Assembly (NCBI RefSeq): GCF_042665195.1
Contig: NZ_JBHTBW010000037.1
Location: forward strand, 1-38,572
Length of the DNA stretch: 38,572 bases
DNA from: Laceyella putida
Lineage (GTDB): Bacteria; Bacillota; Bacilli; Thermoactinomycetales; Thermoactinomycetaceae
Direction of reading: 5' to 3'
Positions 1-6,941 of the stretch are shown piece by piece. Position numbers and translations under genes: made by a program. The number at the start of each line of letters is the position of its first letter. Position 1 is the stretch's first letter. Under the pieces are notes generated by a model, which had not been told where the DNA came from, did no database searches, and saw only the letters and a list, made by a program, of their open reading frames with translations.

Positions 1-45
1 CCTTGCTTTTGTTGTTATGAACATTCTAACAGGAAATCATGATGG

Positions 46-66
46 ATTCACCAGACACGCCCTAGT
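46..66. repeat. Solitary end of a MITE/IS-like element
   Basis: The string CCAGACACGCCCTAG matches the right terminal inverted repeat of the complete element near 17.8 kb and the right end of the partial copy near 9.95 kb. The sequence to its left does not resemble those copies, so this is either the end of a different, longer element running off the window or an isolated remnant. The rest of 1-313 shows no convincing gene. Confidence 0.5.
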
Positions 67-246
67 ATGATACCGGGCTGAACCTTTGCCATGGTGGCGA
101 TTAGTCTACTCTTGAAGGCGTCAGAAGCGAAATATCCTCTTTTGCGCCTGGCAGGTTGATCATTCTACTTGTCTCTTAAAAAAGGTGACATATTGCTTTG
201 ATTAAGGCTGGTTGCCTCCTGTTGAGCACAGATGATGTTCACCTCA

Positions 247-270
247 GATTCGAGAACCATCTCTCGAATC
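247..270. other. Inverted repeat downstream of acsA
   Basis: GATTCGAGA and TCTCGAATC form a perfect 9-bp stem around a 6-nt loop, about 45 bp beyond the acsA stop codon. It could be a transcription terminator or mRNA-stabilising hairpin for acsA, but no T-run follows it in the acsA direction, so the assignment is weak. Confidence 0.35.
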
Positions 271-313
271 ATTCATCTTTTAAAGTAATCGATTGCCTTC
301 CCCTCTTCATAAC

Positions 314-2032
314 TCAGCCTTCCATTGTTGACAAATCTCCAGTCGGTAAGTCCAATTCCCACGCTTTTAACACCCGGCGCATAATCTTCCCGCTTCGGGT
401 CTTGGGCAGCTTTTCTTTAAACTCGATTTCGCGCGGAGCGGCATGGGCTGCCAACCCTTCCTTCACGAATCTGCGGATCTCTTCCTTCAATTCTTCGGAT
501 GGCTTGTATCCCTCCCTCAGGGAAACAAACGCTTTGACAATCTCTCCCCGCACCGGGTCCGGTTTGCCGATCACCCCGGCCTCGGCGATCGCCGGATGTT
601 CCACCAATTTACTTTCCACTTCAAACGGTCCGACCCGCTCGCCCGACGTGTTGATCACGTCGTCCAAGCGCCCCTGGAACCAAAAATAACCGTCCTCATC
701 CCTATAAGCGGTGTCGCCGGACACGTACCACTCGTGGATCCGGAAATACTCTTCGTATGTCGGCTTGTTCTTCCAGATTGATCTCATCATCGAAGGCCAT
801 GGCGTGCGGATTGCCAAGTTGCCCATCCGGTAGGGAGGAAGCTCGTTTCCTTCGTCATCGACGATGGCCGCCTCGATTCCGGGAAACGGGCGCCCCATGG
901 ACCCGGGCTTGATCTCCATACTCGGATAATTAGAGATCAAGATACCGCCTGTTTCCGTCATCCACCAAGTGTCGTGGATGCGTAGCCCGTACACCTTCAA
1001 TCCCCACCGGACAACTTCCGGGTTGAGCGGCTCGCCAACGGAGAGCACGTGGCGCAATTTCGACAGATCGTACTGATTCGCCAATTCTTCCCCGGCTCCC
1101 ATCAGCATGCGGAAAGCGGTGGGCGCGCTGTACCAGACCGTTACCCCGTACCTCTCCAGCGTTTGATACCAATCATCCGGACTGAACCGGCCGCCACGGA
1201 TAACGATGGTGGCCCCGTTGAGCCATGGGGCGAATATCCCGTAAGATGTTCCCGTCACCCAACCGGGGTCGGCGGTGCACCAATAAATGTCGTCCTCCTG
1301 CAGGTCCAACACCCATTTTCCCGTCTGGTAGTGATGAAGCATCGCGTTGTGAACATGCAGCACACCCTTTGGTTTGCCGGTGGAACCCGATGTGTAATGA
1401 AGTAACATCCCGTCCTCGCGGTCGACCCACTCGATGTCCAGTTTGGAAGATGCCCGTTCCATCTCTAGATCGAAATCATAATGCCCTTCGTTCAAATCGC
1501 TCTTGGCACCAACGAGAATGATGTGTTTCAACGCCGGAAGTTCTTTGACCGGAATCCGTTCCAACAATGCGGGTGTGGTGATCACCGCCACCGCTTCGCT
1601 GTTTTCCATCCGATCGTGAACCGCCGCCTCCATAAATGCTTCGAACAACGGCCCGACAATCGCTCCGATCTTGATTGCTCCGAGAACGCTGAAATACAGT
1701 TCCGGAGTCCGCGGCAGGAAAACGAAAAAGCGGTCTCCTTTCTTAACTCCGAGTCGTCGCAGGACGTTGCCGAAGCGATCCGACTTCTCCTTCATCTCCG
1801 CAAAGGTGTACTGTTCTTGCCGTTCCGGGTCGCTGTAGTAAAGGGCGATCTTATCACGGCGGTCCGACTCGGCATGCCGATCGATCGCCTCGTACGCGGC
1901 GTTCACCTTTCCTGTTTTATACCAAGAAAACTCTTTTTCGACTTCTTTCCAATCAAAAGATCGGTACGTTTCCTCGTAATTTTCCATATTGTTGTTTGCC
2001 GTCATCACAGACAGACGTTCCGAGTGATTCAT
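314..2032 (-). CDS. acsA: Acetyl-CoA synthetase (AMP-forming), AcsA type
   Basis: Cytosolic acetate-CoA ligase: acetate + ATP + CoA gives acetyl-CoA + AMP + PPi through an acetyl-adenylate. The adenylate-forming P-loop YTSGSTGKPKG is clear. The later motif YVSGDTAYRDEDGYFWFQGR matches the family A8/hinge region, and the C-terminal lysine lies in PKTRSGKIMRR. The ATG at 2032 gives 572 residues, the length of Bacillus AcsA, and is preceded by GGAGGG at good spacing; a TTG three codons upstream is less likely. It follows the aldehyde dehydrogenase and DUF779 genes on the same strand and would use the acetate made by aldehyde oxidation. The substrate is inferred from overall resemblance and context; propionate activation cannot be excluded. 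Confidence 0.9.
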   Translation of the reverse strand: MNHSERLSVMTANNNMENYEETYRSFDWKEVEKEFSWYKTGKVNAAYEAIDRHAESDRRDKIALYYSDPERQEQYTFAEMKEKSDRFGNVLRRLGVKKGDRFFVFLPRTPELYFSVLGAIKIGAIVGPLFEAFMEAAVHDRMENSEAVAVITTPALLERIPVKELPALKHIILVGAKSDLNEGHYDFDLEMERASSKLDIEWVDREDGMLLHYTSGSTGKPKGVLHVHNAMLHHYQTGKWVLDLQEDDIYWCTADPGWVTGTSYGIFAPWLNGATIVIRGGRFSPDDWYQTLERYGVTVWYSAPTAFRMLMGAGEELANQYDLSKLRHVLSVGEPLNPEVVRWGLKVYGLRIHDTWWMTETGGILISNYPSMEIKPGSMGRPFPGIEAAIVDDEGNELPPYRMGNLAIRTPWPSMMRSIWKNKPTYEEYFRIHEWYVSGDTAYRDEDGYFWFQGRLDDVINTSGERVGPFEVESKLVEHPAIAEAGVIGKPDPVRGEIVKAFVSLREGYKPSEELKEEIRRFVKEGLAAHAAPREIEFKEKLPKTRSGKIMRRVLKAWELDLPTGDLSTMEG

Positions 2033-2059
2033 CAAAAACAACCCTCCGTTTTCGAAAGC

Positions 2060-2089
2060 ATTATAAAATTATGGTCCAGTCACCATCAA
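2060..2089 (-). promoter_or_regulatory. Predicted sigma-A promoter of acsA
   Basis: Reading the minus strand, TTGATG (2089-2084) and TATAAT (2065-2060) are separated by 18 nt and lie just upstream of the acsA ribosome site. Transcription would start near 2053, giving a leader of about 20 nt. A partly palindromic TTTCGAAAA lies over the expected start and could be a degenerate catabolite-repression site. The same stretch holds a 5-codon ORF with a perfect AAGGAGG site (2069-2086), which may be a relic of an older start region. Confidence 0.45.
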
Positions 2090-2261
2090 ACTCCTCCTTA
2101 GTACAATATCGCCAATCCCAAAGCCCGGATCTGCGTTGGCTGTTGTGTGGACATCAGAAGGAAACCAATCCTCATATTATTGAGTTTAATCAATTATAGT
2201 TAAGAACCAATTTTTCAATGTTGATTCCTTATAAGCGAGCACGACGTTCACGAAGGAATAC

Positions 2262-2651
2262 TCAGCATTTCCTGGTGACTGAAAATACGGGGGAGAGACG
2301 TTTACGCTCATCCGGATCGTACAACCGCGACCGGATAAGAAAGCGAATTCCTAACGGAATCTCCAAGGAGAAGGAGGCTCCCCTTCCCTCGGTTACGTCG
2401 ACAATCAGTTGGGTATGTTTCCAGTACTCAAATTGCGATCGGGAAATATAAAAGGGACATCCTTCGATTTCACCCAACAGGACGTCACTACCGCCCACAC
2501 GAAAATCACCCTTCCGAAAACACATTGGCGCCGATCCATCACAGCAGCCACCGCTCTGGTGAAACATCAGCTCGCCGTGTTTCCTTTGAAGCCGCCGAAT
2601 CACTTTTTTGGCTTCGTCGGTGGCCACGACCCGTTTGACCAGTTCTTCCAT
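2262..2651 (-). CDS. DUF779 family protein
   Basis: A 129-residue protein of the DUF779 family, which is commonly encoded beside NAD-dependent aldehyde dehydrogenases; its biochemical role is not established. The Cys-rich motif HQSGGCCDGSAPMC (about residues 30-43) is visible and may bind a metal or be redox active; that is inference. The ATG at 2651 has AGGAGG 7-8 nt upstream; longer versions of the frame run back into the preceding dehydrogenase gene and are not needed. It lies 75 bp after that gene, but a strong terminator-like hairpin sits between them, so expression may depend on read-through. It has no signal peptide and is probably cytosolic. Confidence 0.8.
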   Translation of the reverse strand: MEELVKRVVATDEAKKVIRRLQRKHGELMFHQSGGCCDGSAPMCFRKGDFRVGGSDVLLGEIEGCPFYISRSQFEYWKHTQLIVDVTEGRGASFSLEIPLGIRFLIRSRLYDPDERKRLSPVFSVTRKC

Positions 2652-2673
2652 AGGCAATCCTCCTTCAGATGAA

Positions 2674-2710
2674 GTAAAAAACGGTAACCGCGATACTCCC
2701 GCGGTTACCG
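2674..2710 (-). terminator. Strong intrinsic terminator or attenuator between aldehyde dehydrogenase and DUF779 gene
   Basis: On the minus strand a perfect 10-bp stem GGTAACCGCG/CGCGGTTACC with a 7-nt loop is followed by GTTTTTT. It starts 16 bp after the aldehyde dehydrogenase stop and ends before the DUF779 ribosome site. Confidence 0.8.
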
Positions 2711-2725
2711 CAGCCAGACCCCGGA

Positions 2726-4258
2726 TCAGAAGAAGCCCAACGGGTTTTTGTCGTAGGACACCAGTAGGTTCTTGGTTTGACGATAATGTTCCAGCATCAT
2801 CTTGTGTGTTTCGCGGCCGATGCCGGACTGTTTGTAACCGCCGAATGCGGCGTGGGCGGGATACAGGTGATAGCAGTTGACCCACACCCGGCCGGCTTCG
2901 ATTTTACGGGCCAGCTGGTATGCCTGATGGGCATCCCGAGTCCACAGTCCCGCACCCAGGCCGTAAAGGGTGTCGTTGGCAATCTCCAAGAGCTCAGCTT
3001 CGTCTTTGAAAGTGGTTACCGAAACGACGGGACCGAAAATTTCCTCCTGAAAGATGCGCATTTTGTTGTTCCCTTTGAACACCGTCGGCTGGATATAATA
3101 TCCACCCGGATAATACGGGTTCTCATAGGGCTTTCCGCCGGCGAGAACTTCAGCGCCCTCTTTTTTGCCGATGTCGATATAGCTTAAGATCTTTTCAAAT
3201 TGATCGTTGGACGCCTGGGCACCCATCATCGTTTCGGGATTTAGCGGATCACCCAGCTTGATTTTGGCGACGCGTTCCAAAGCCCTTTCCATGAAAGCTT
3301 CGTAGATGGATTCCTGAATCAGAGCACGAGAGGGGCAGGTGCAGACTTCTCCCTGGTTGAGAGCGAACATGGTGAACCCTTCCAATGCTTTGTCCAAAAA
3401 GATGTCGTCCTGGCTCATGACGCTTTCGGTAAAGATGTTAGGCGATTTGCCCCCCAATTCCAGGGTAACGGGCTTGATATTTTCGGAAGCATACTGCATG
3501 ATCAGCCGCCCGGTGGTCGTCTCGCCGGTAAAAGCCACCTTTCCGACCCGAGGGGACGAGGCGAGTGGTGCCCCTGCTTCCGGTCCGAAACCGTTGACAA
3601 TATTCAGAACCCCCGGGGGGAGCAGATCGGCAACCAATTCTGCAAAGAGCATGATCGTCGCCGGCGTTTGTTCCGCGGGCTTCAATACCACGCAATTGCC
3701 AGCGGCCAGAGCGGGGGCCAGCTTCCAGGCAGCCATCAATAGCGGGAAGTTCCAGGGGATGATCTGTCCGACGACGCCGATAGGTTCTTTGATGTGCATG
3801 GCGACGGTGTTGGCATCCAGTTCGGAAACACTGCCTTCCTCGCCCCGGATAACCCCAGCGAAGTAGCGGAAGTGATCAATGGCCAGGGGTAGATCGGCAT
3901 TCAGGGTTTCGCGGATGGCTTTCCCGTTATCCCAGGTTTCGGACAAAGCTAGACGCTCCAGGTTTTGTTCCATGCGGTCTGCAATTTTGAGGAGGATATT
4001 ACTCCGCTCCGTCACGGAAGTGTTGCCCCATTTTTCCTTCGCTTGATGGGCTTTGTCTAGGGCGAGGTTGATATCCTCCTTTTTGGAACGGGCTACTTGG
4101 GTAAAGACCTTTCCGTCGACGGGGGACGAGACTTCAAAATATTCCCCGTCGACCGGCGGAACCCATTCTCCGCCGATGAAGTTGTCATACTTGGCTTTAT
4201 ATCGAACCAAGCTTCCTTTCGTGTTCGGTGCACTGTATCCAGCAAGCTTCATGCTCAT
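2726..4258 (-). CDS. NAD-dependent aldehyde dehydrogenase (acetaldehyde dehydrogenase, AcoD/ExaC-like)
   Basis: Oxidises an aldehyde, most likely acetaldehyde from ethanol, to the acid with NAD(P)+. At 510 residues it is of normal family length. The Rossmann motif FTGETTTG lies near residue 243, the general base Glu in LELGG near 267 and the catalytic Cys in NQGEVCTC near 306. The C-terminal motif AFGGYKQSGIGRE is intact. The ATG at 4258 is preceded by AAGGAGG; the 42 codons upstream in the same frame lie in the relic-gene region and are not homologous. It lies downstream of adhP and upstream of the DUF779 and acsA genes. A cre-like site lies about 290 bp upstream, suggesting carbon catabolite control. 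The acetaldehyde specificity is inferred from context. Confidence 0.88.
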   Translation of the reverse strand: MSMKLAGYSAPNTKGSLVRYKAKYDNFIGGEWVPPVDGEYFEVSSPVDGKVFTQVARSKKEDINLALDKAHQAKEKWGNTSVTERSNILLKIADRMEQNLERLALSETWDNGKAIRETLNADLPLAIDHFRYFAGVIRGEEGSVSELDANTVAMHIKEPIGVVGQIIPWNFPLLMAAWKLAPALAAGNCVVLKPAEQTPATIMLFAELVADLLPPGVLNIVNGFGPEAGAPLASSPRVGKVAFTGETTTGRLIMQYASENIKPVTLELGGKSPNIFTESVMSQDDIFLDKALEGFTMFALNQGEVCTCPSRALIQESIYEAFMERALERVAKIKLGDPLNPETMMGAQASNDQFEKILSYIDIGKKEGAEVLAGGKPYENPYYPGGYYIQPTVFKGNNKMRIFQEEIFGPVVSVTTFKDEAELLEIANDTLYGLGAGLWTRDAHQAYQLARKIEAGRVWVNCYHLYPAHAAFGGYKQSGIGRETHKMMLEHYRQTKNLLVSYDKNPLGFF

Positions 4259-4430
4259 CGTTTCATCCTCCTTTTTAAAAGATGCCTTGGTAAACAAAAT
4301 CAATTTCTCTAACTCGTTAGCAACATCCACGGACCGGAGACATACCCAGCGAGGTACCGAAGGCCGGACGGGAGAAAAGTTCAACAGTCCACGGATTCCG
4401 GCGGCTGGATTCCATCAAGGGAGTATCCAT

Positions 4431-4523
4431 GTTCAACTGCTTTTCGCACAGAGTCTCCCAGCAGGAATTGCAGTAGTCGCACACACCGCAGGCATAACCC
4501 AGCCACGGGATCGCCACCCGATC
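4431..4523 (-). pseudogene. Relic of a second zinc alcohol dehydrogenase
   Basis: Thirty-one codons on the minus strand, from DRVAIPWLGYACG to LCEKQLN, align closely with the structural-zinc lobe of the neighbouring adhP (DRVGIPWLYSACG to LCKNQLN). All four zinc-lobe cysteines are kept. Similarity stops abruptly on both sides: in frame the text continues as MDTPLMESS, whereas adhP has AGYSVDG. This is a leftover of a duplicated or related dehydrogenase gene that was deleted between adhP and the aldehyde dehydrogenase gene. It is not expected to make a functional product. Confidence 0.8.
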
Positions 4524-4546
4524 GATAGGGGATAACTACGAGAAAA

Positions 4547-4560
4547 CGAAAACGCTTTCA
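4547..4560 (-). promoter_or_regulatory. Candidate CcpA (cre) site
   Basis: On the minus strand TGAAAGCGTTTTCG agrees with the Bacillus cre consensus TGWAARCGYTWNCW at all but the last position. It lies directly after the adhP stop codon and upstream of the aldehyde dehydrogenase gene, where a bound CcpA could block read-through or a local promoter. Binding is inferred. Confidence 0.45.
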
Positions 4561-4562
4561 AC

Positions 4563-5576
4563 TCACTCTAACGTCAAGACAACACGACCGTTGATTTGTC
4601 CCTTCTCCATACGCTCAAAAACTTCATTAATCTTTTCGAGAGGTTGTGTTTCAATAATTGTCGTCACTTTGCCGCGGGCTGCGAAATCTAAAGCCTCTTG
4701 CAGGTCTTTTCTTGTACCAACAATCGAGCCTTTTACGGTGACGCCGTTGAGAACCGTATCGAAGATTGGAATCGGCAACTCCCCGGTCGGAAGACCAACT
4801 ACAACGAGAGAGCCACCGCGTCTTACAGAACGATACGCTTGTTCAAACGCCTTTGGAGTCACTGCCACACTTACTGCGGCATGAGCACCGCCGACTTGGT
4901 CTTGAATTGCTTCTACAGGATCGACAGATTTACCGTTGACCGTAAGATCCGCTCCCAACTTCTTGGCAAGTTCAAGTTTCTCATCTTGGATATCCACCGC
5001 AATTACGTTAAATCCCATAGCTTTCGCATATTGCAGAGCAACGTGTCCGAGACCGCCGATACCATAAATCGCGACCCAGTCGCCCGGTTTTGCATCCGTA
5101 ACCTTCAGAGCTTTATAAGTGGTTACACCGGCACAAAAGATGGGGGCTGCTTCTTCAAAACTCAGGTTATCAGGGATTTTGGCCACATAGGCAGCAGGTG
5201 CCTTGCAGTATTCCGCGTATCCGCCATCAACCGAATAGCCAGCATTCAATTGGTTTTTGCACAATGTTTCCCAACCGGTCAAACAGTATTCGCATTCACC
5301 GCATGCGGAGTAGAGCCACGGAATTCCGACGCGATCTCCAACTTTGATGGAGGTTACCCCTTCTCCGACTTTTTCTACGACACCTACCCCTTCGTGGCCC
5401 GGAATCAAGGGAAGCTTCGGTTTCACCGGCCAATCTCCGTTAGCGGCATGGAGGTCGGTGTGGCACACTCCGCAAGCTTTGATCTTTACCAAGATTTCGC
5501 CGTAACCGAGTTCCGGAATCGGCACCTCTTTGATTTCCAAACTTTGATGAAACTGATTGACAACTGCAGCCTTCAT
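4563..5576 (-). CDS. adhP: Zinc-dependent alcohol dehydrogenase (ADH-T/AdhP type)
   Basis: Medium-chain dehydrogenase that interconverts ethanol (and other primary alcohols) with the aldehyde using NAD+. Catalytic zinc ligands Cys38, His61 and Cys148 and structural zinc ligands Cys92, Cys95, Cys98 and Cys106 are all visible, as is the cofactor motif GIGGLGH near residue 172. The length of 337 residues equals that of Geobacillus ADH-T, which the whole sequence resembles. The ATG at 5576 has AGGAGG just upstream. A perfect sigma-54 promoter lies about 50-70 bp upstream, so transcription should depend on the enhancer-binding response regulator encoded 3 kb away in the divergent operon. The head-to-head partner is the iron-type dehydrogenase. 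Confidence 0.93.
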   Translation of the reverse strand: MKAAVVNQFHQSLEIKEVPIPELGYGEILVKIKACGVCHTDLHAANGDWPVKPKLPLIPGHEGVGVVEKVGEGVTSIKVGDRVGIPWLYSACGECEYCLTGWETLCKNQLNAGYSVDGGYAEYCKAPAAYVAKIPDNLSFEEAAPIFCAGVTTYKALKVTDAKPGDWVAIYGIGGLGHVALQYAKAMGFNVIAVDIQDEKLELAKKLGADLTVNGKSVDPVEAIQDQVGGAHAAVSVAVTPKAFEQAYRSVRRGGSLVVVGLPTGELPIPIFDTVLNGVTVKGSIVGTRKDLQEALDFAARGKVTTIIETQPLEKINEVFERMEKGQINGRVVLTLE

Positions 5577-5601
5577 TTTTGATTCCTCCTAAGTATTTAT
5601 T

Positions 5602-5614
5602 GTGTTTACAACAC
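5602..5614. promoter_or_regulatory. Small palindrome in the adhP leader
   Basis: GTGTT-TAC-AACAC is a perfect inverted repeat located where the sigma-54 transcript should begin (about +3 to +15). It could be an operator or a short leader hairpin. No known regulator is recognised. Confidence 0.3.
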
Positions 5615-5627
5615 ACTTACTTAAATT

Positions 5628-5644
5628 TGCAAAACTCGTGCCAA
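5628..5644 (-). promoter_or_regulatory. Sigma-54 (-24/-12) promoter of adhP
   Basis: On the minus strand the sequence TTGGCAC-GAGTT-TTGCA matches the sigma-54 consensus TGGCAC-N5-TTGCA exactly, including the invariant GG-N10-GC spacing. Transcription should start near 5617, about 40 nt before the adhP start codon. Sigma-54 promoters need an AAA+ activator, and a matching one is encoded at 8226-9656. Confidence 0.9.
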
Positions 5645-5683
5645 TCCAAAAATAAAGTAATATCATAAGATTCTAGTGGGATA

Positions 5684-5742
5684 GGGACGAAGTTTCGACA
5701 TTTTAGGACGAAAAAACGGCTGATATGACTTTTTTTCGTCCT
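5684..5742. promoter_or_regulatory. Candidate enhancer (UAS) for the sigma-54 response regulator
   Basis: AGGACGAAAAAA (5705-5716) and TTTTTTCGTCCT (5731-5742) form a perfect 12-bp inverted repeat with a 14-bp gap, and a third half-site GGGACGAAG lies at 5684-5692. The cluster is roughly 65-125 bp upstream of the predicted adhP start, the usual distance for an NtrC-type activator. It also lies in front of the divergent iron-dehydrogenase operon. A T-run and the repeat could alternatively be read as a terminator-like hairpin, but no gene ends here. Confidence 0.55.
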
Positions 5743-5780
5743 TTCGTTTCGTTAAAGTAAGAACTAAGGGAGGAGTCTCA

Positions 5781-6941
5781 ATGGGGATAACTAAATTCAT
5801 GACACCGGAAATTATTTTTGGCACCCATTCTTTGAGCCAAGTTGGGGAAAGTATGCTTCGGTTAGGAGCGAAAAAGGTATTCGTCGTCTCCGATCCAGGA
5901 GTTGTGAATGCCAGTTGGGTGGAAAAAGCCATCCATTATCTAAAAGAATGCAAACTGGATTATTACTTGTGGTCAGACACAACTCCAAATCCAAAGGATT
6001 ATGAGGTGGAGGTAGGTGTTAAGGCATATCGTGAAAGCGGTTGCAACGCGGTTGTTGGAATTGGGGGAGGAAGTGCAATTGACGCGGCAAAGTCGATTGC
6101 CTTACTGGGGACCAATGAAGGGACGATCCATCAATATGAAGGGGTGGATCATGTTGCCCGTCCGCTTCCGCCAATGGTAATGGTTCCCACAACCGCAGGG
6201 GCGGGCTCCGAAGTGTCTCAGTTCTCAATTATCGTCGATTCAAAGCGAAAGGTTAAAATGACGATTATCTCCAAGTCGTTAATTCCCGATATTGCGATTA
6301 TTGACCCCCAGACCTTAATGACTAAAGACGCGCGTTTAACAGCAAATACAGGAATGGATGCCCTGACACATGCAATTGAATCCTATATTTCTTTGGCAGC
6401 CACTCCTCTGACTGAAGTGTATTCGTTACAAGCAATTCGCTTAATTGCGAAGTACCTGAGACCTTCTGTGGCAAGCCAGCACAATCGCGAAGCAAAAGAA
6501 GCAATGGCGATGGCAAGCCTGCAGGCAGGAATTGCTTTTTCCAATGCGATTTTGGGAGCCGTTCATGCGATGTCACATCAATTAGGCGGGTTTTTGGATC
6601 TTCCGCACGGAGAAGTCAATGCTATTTTGTTGCCTTATGTGTTGGAGTTTAATATGATCTCTTCTCCTGAGAAATACAAAAATATAGCCGCAGCATTTGG
6701 CGAGAACGTGAACGGTCTCAGCTTAACGGATGCGGCTCAATTGGCCATCAAAGCGGTTAAAGACTTGGCAAGCGATCTCGATATTCCCGACTCCCTGTCA
6801 AATTTGGGCCTGCAAGAAGAGCAGCTTGATTTTTTAAGCCATAATGCGGTTCAGGATGCCTGTATGGTCACAAATCCGCGGGACATGTCCGCTACAGATG
6901 TGAAGATGTTGTTCCACAAAGTGCTTAGGTGTGAGTTCTAA
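5781..6941 (+). CDS. Iron-type (group III) alcohol dehydrogenase
   Basis: NAD(P)-dependent alcohol dehydrogenase of the Fe-ADH family, 386 residues, normal length. The cofactor motif GIGGGSAIDAAK lies at about residues 93-104. The metal ligands Asp193 and His197 (GMDALTHAIE), His262 and His276 (LPHGEVNA) are all in place. The ATG at 5781 is preceded by GGGAGGAG. The stop codon overlaps the start of the histidine kinase gene by one base, so the enzyme, kinase and regulator form one operon. The substrate cannot be read from sequence; ethanol, other short alcohols or a diol are possible, and the context next to adhP and the aldehyde dehydrogenase favours a primary alcohol. Confidence 0.88.
   Translation: MGITKFMTPEIIFGTHSLSQVGESMLRLGAKKVFVVSDPGVVNASWVEKAIHYLKECKLDYYLWSDTTPNPKDYEVEVGVKAYRESGCNAVVGIGGGSAIDAAKSIALLGTNEGTIHQYEGVDHVARPLPPMVMVPTTAGAGSEVSQFSIIVDSKRKVKMTIISKSLIPDIAIIDPQTLMTKDARLTANTGMDALTHAIESYISLAATPLTEVYSLQAIRLIAKYLRPSVASQHNREAKEAMAMASLQAGIAFSNAILGAVHAMSHQLGGFLDLPHGEVNAILLPYVLEFNMISSPEKYKNIAAAFGENVNGLSLTDAAQLAIKAVKDLASDLDIPDSLSNLGLQEEQLDFLSHNAVQDACMVTNPRDMSATDVKMLFHKVLRCEF

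Noticed and set aside
930..1430. Long ORFs overlapping acsA in other frames
   Set aside because: Arg/Gly-rich translations without ribosome sites, fully inside a well-supported gene; typical GC-rich frame shadows.
2069..2086. Five-codon ORF (MVTGP) with perfect AAGGAGG upstream of acsA
   Set aside because: It overlaps the predicted -35 box of the acsA promoter, so a leader-peptide role is unlikely; kept only as a remark in the promoter entry.
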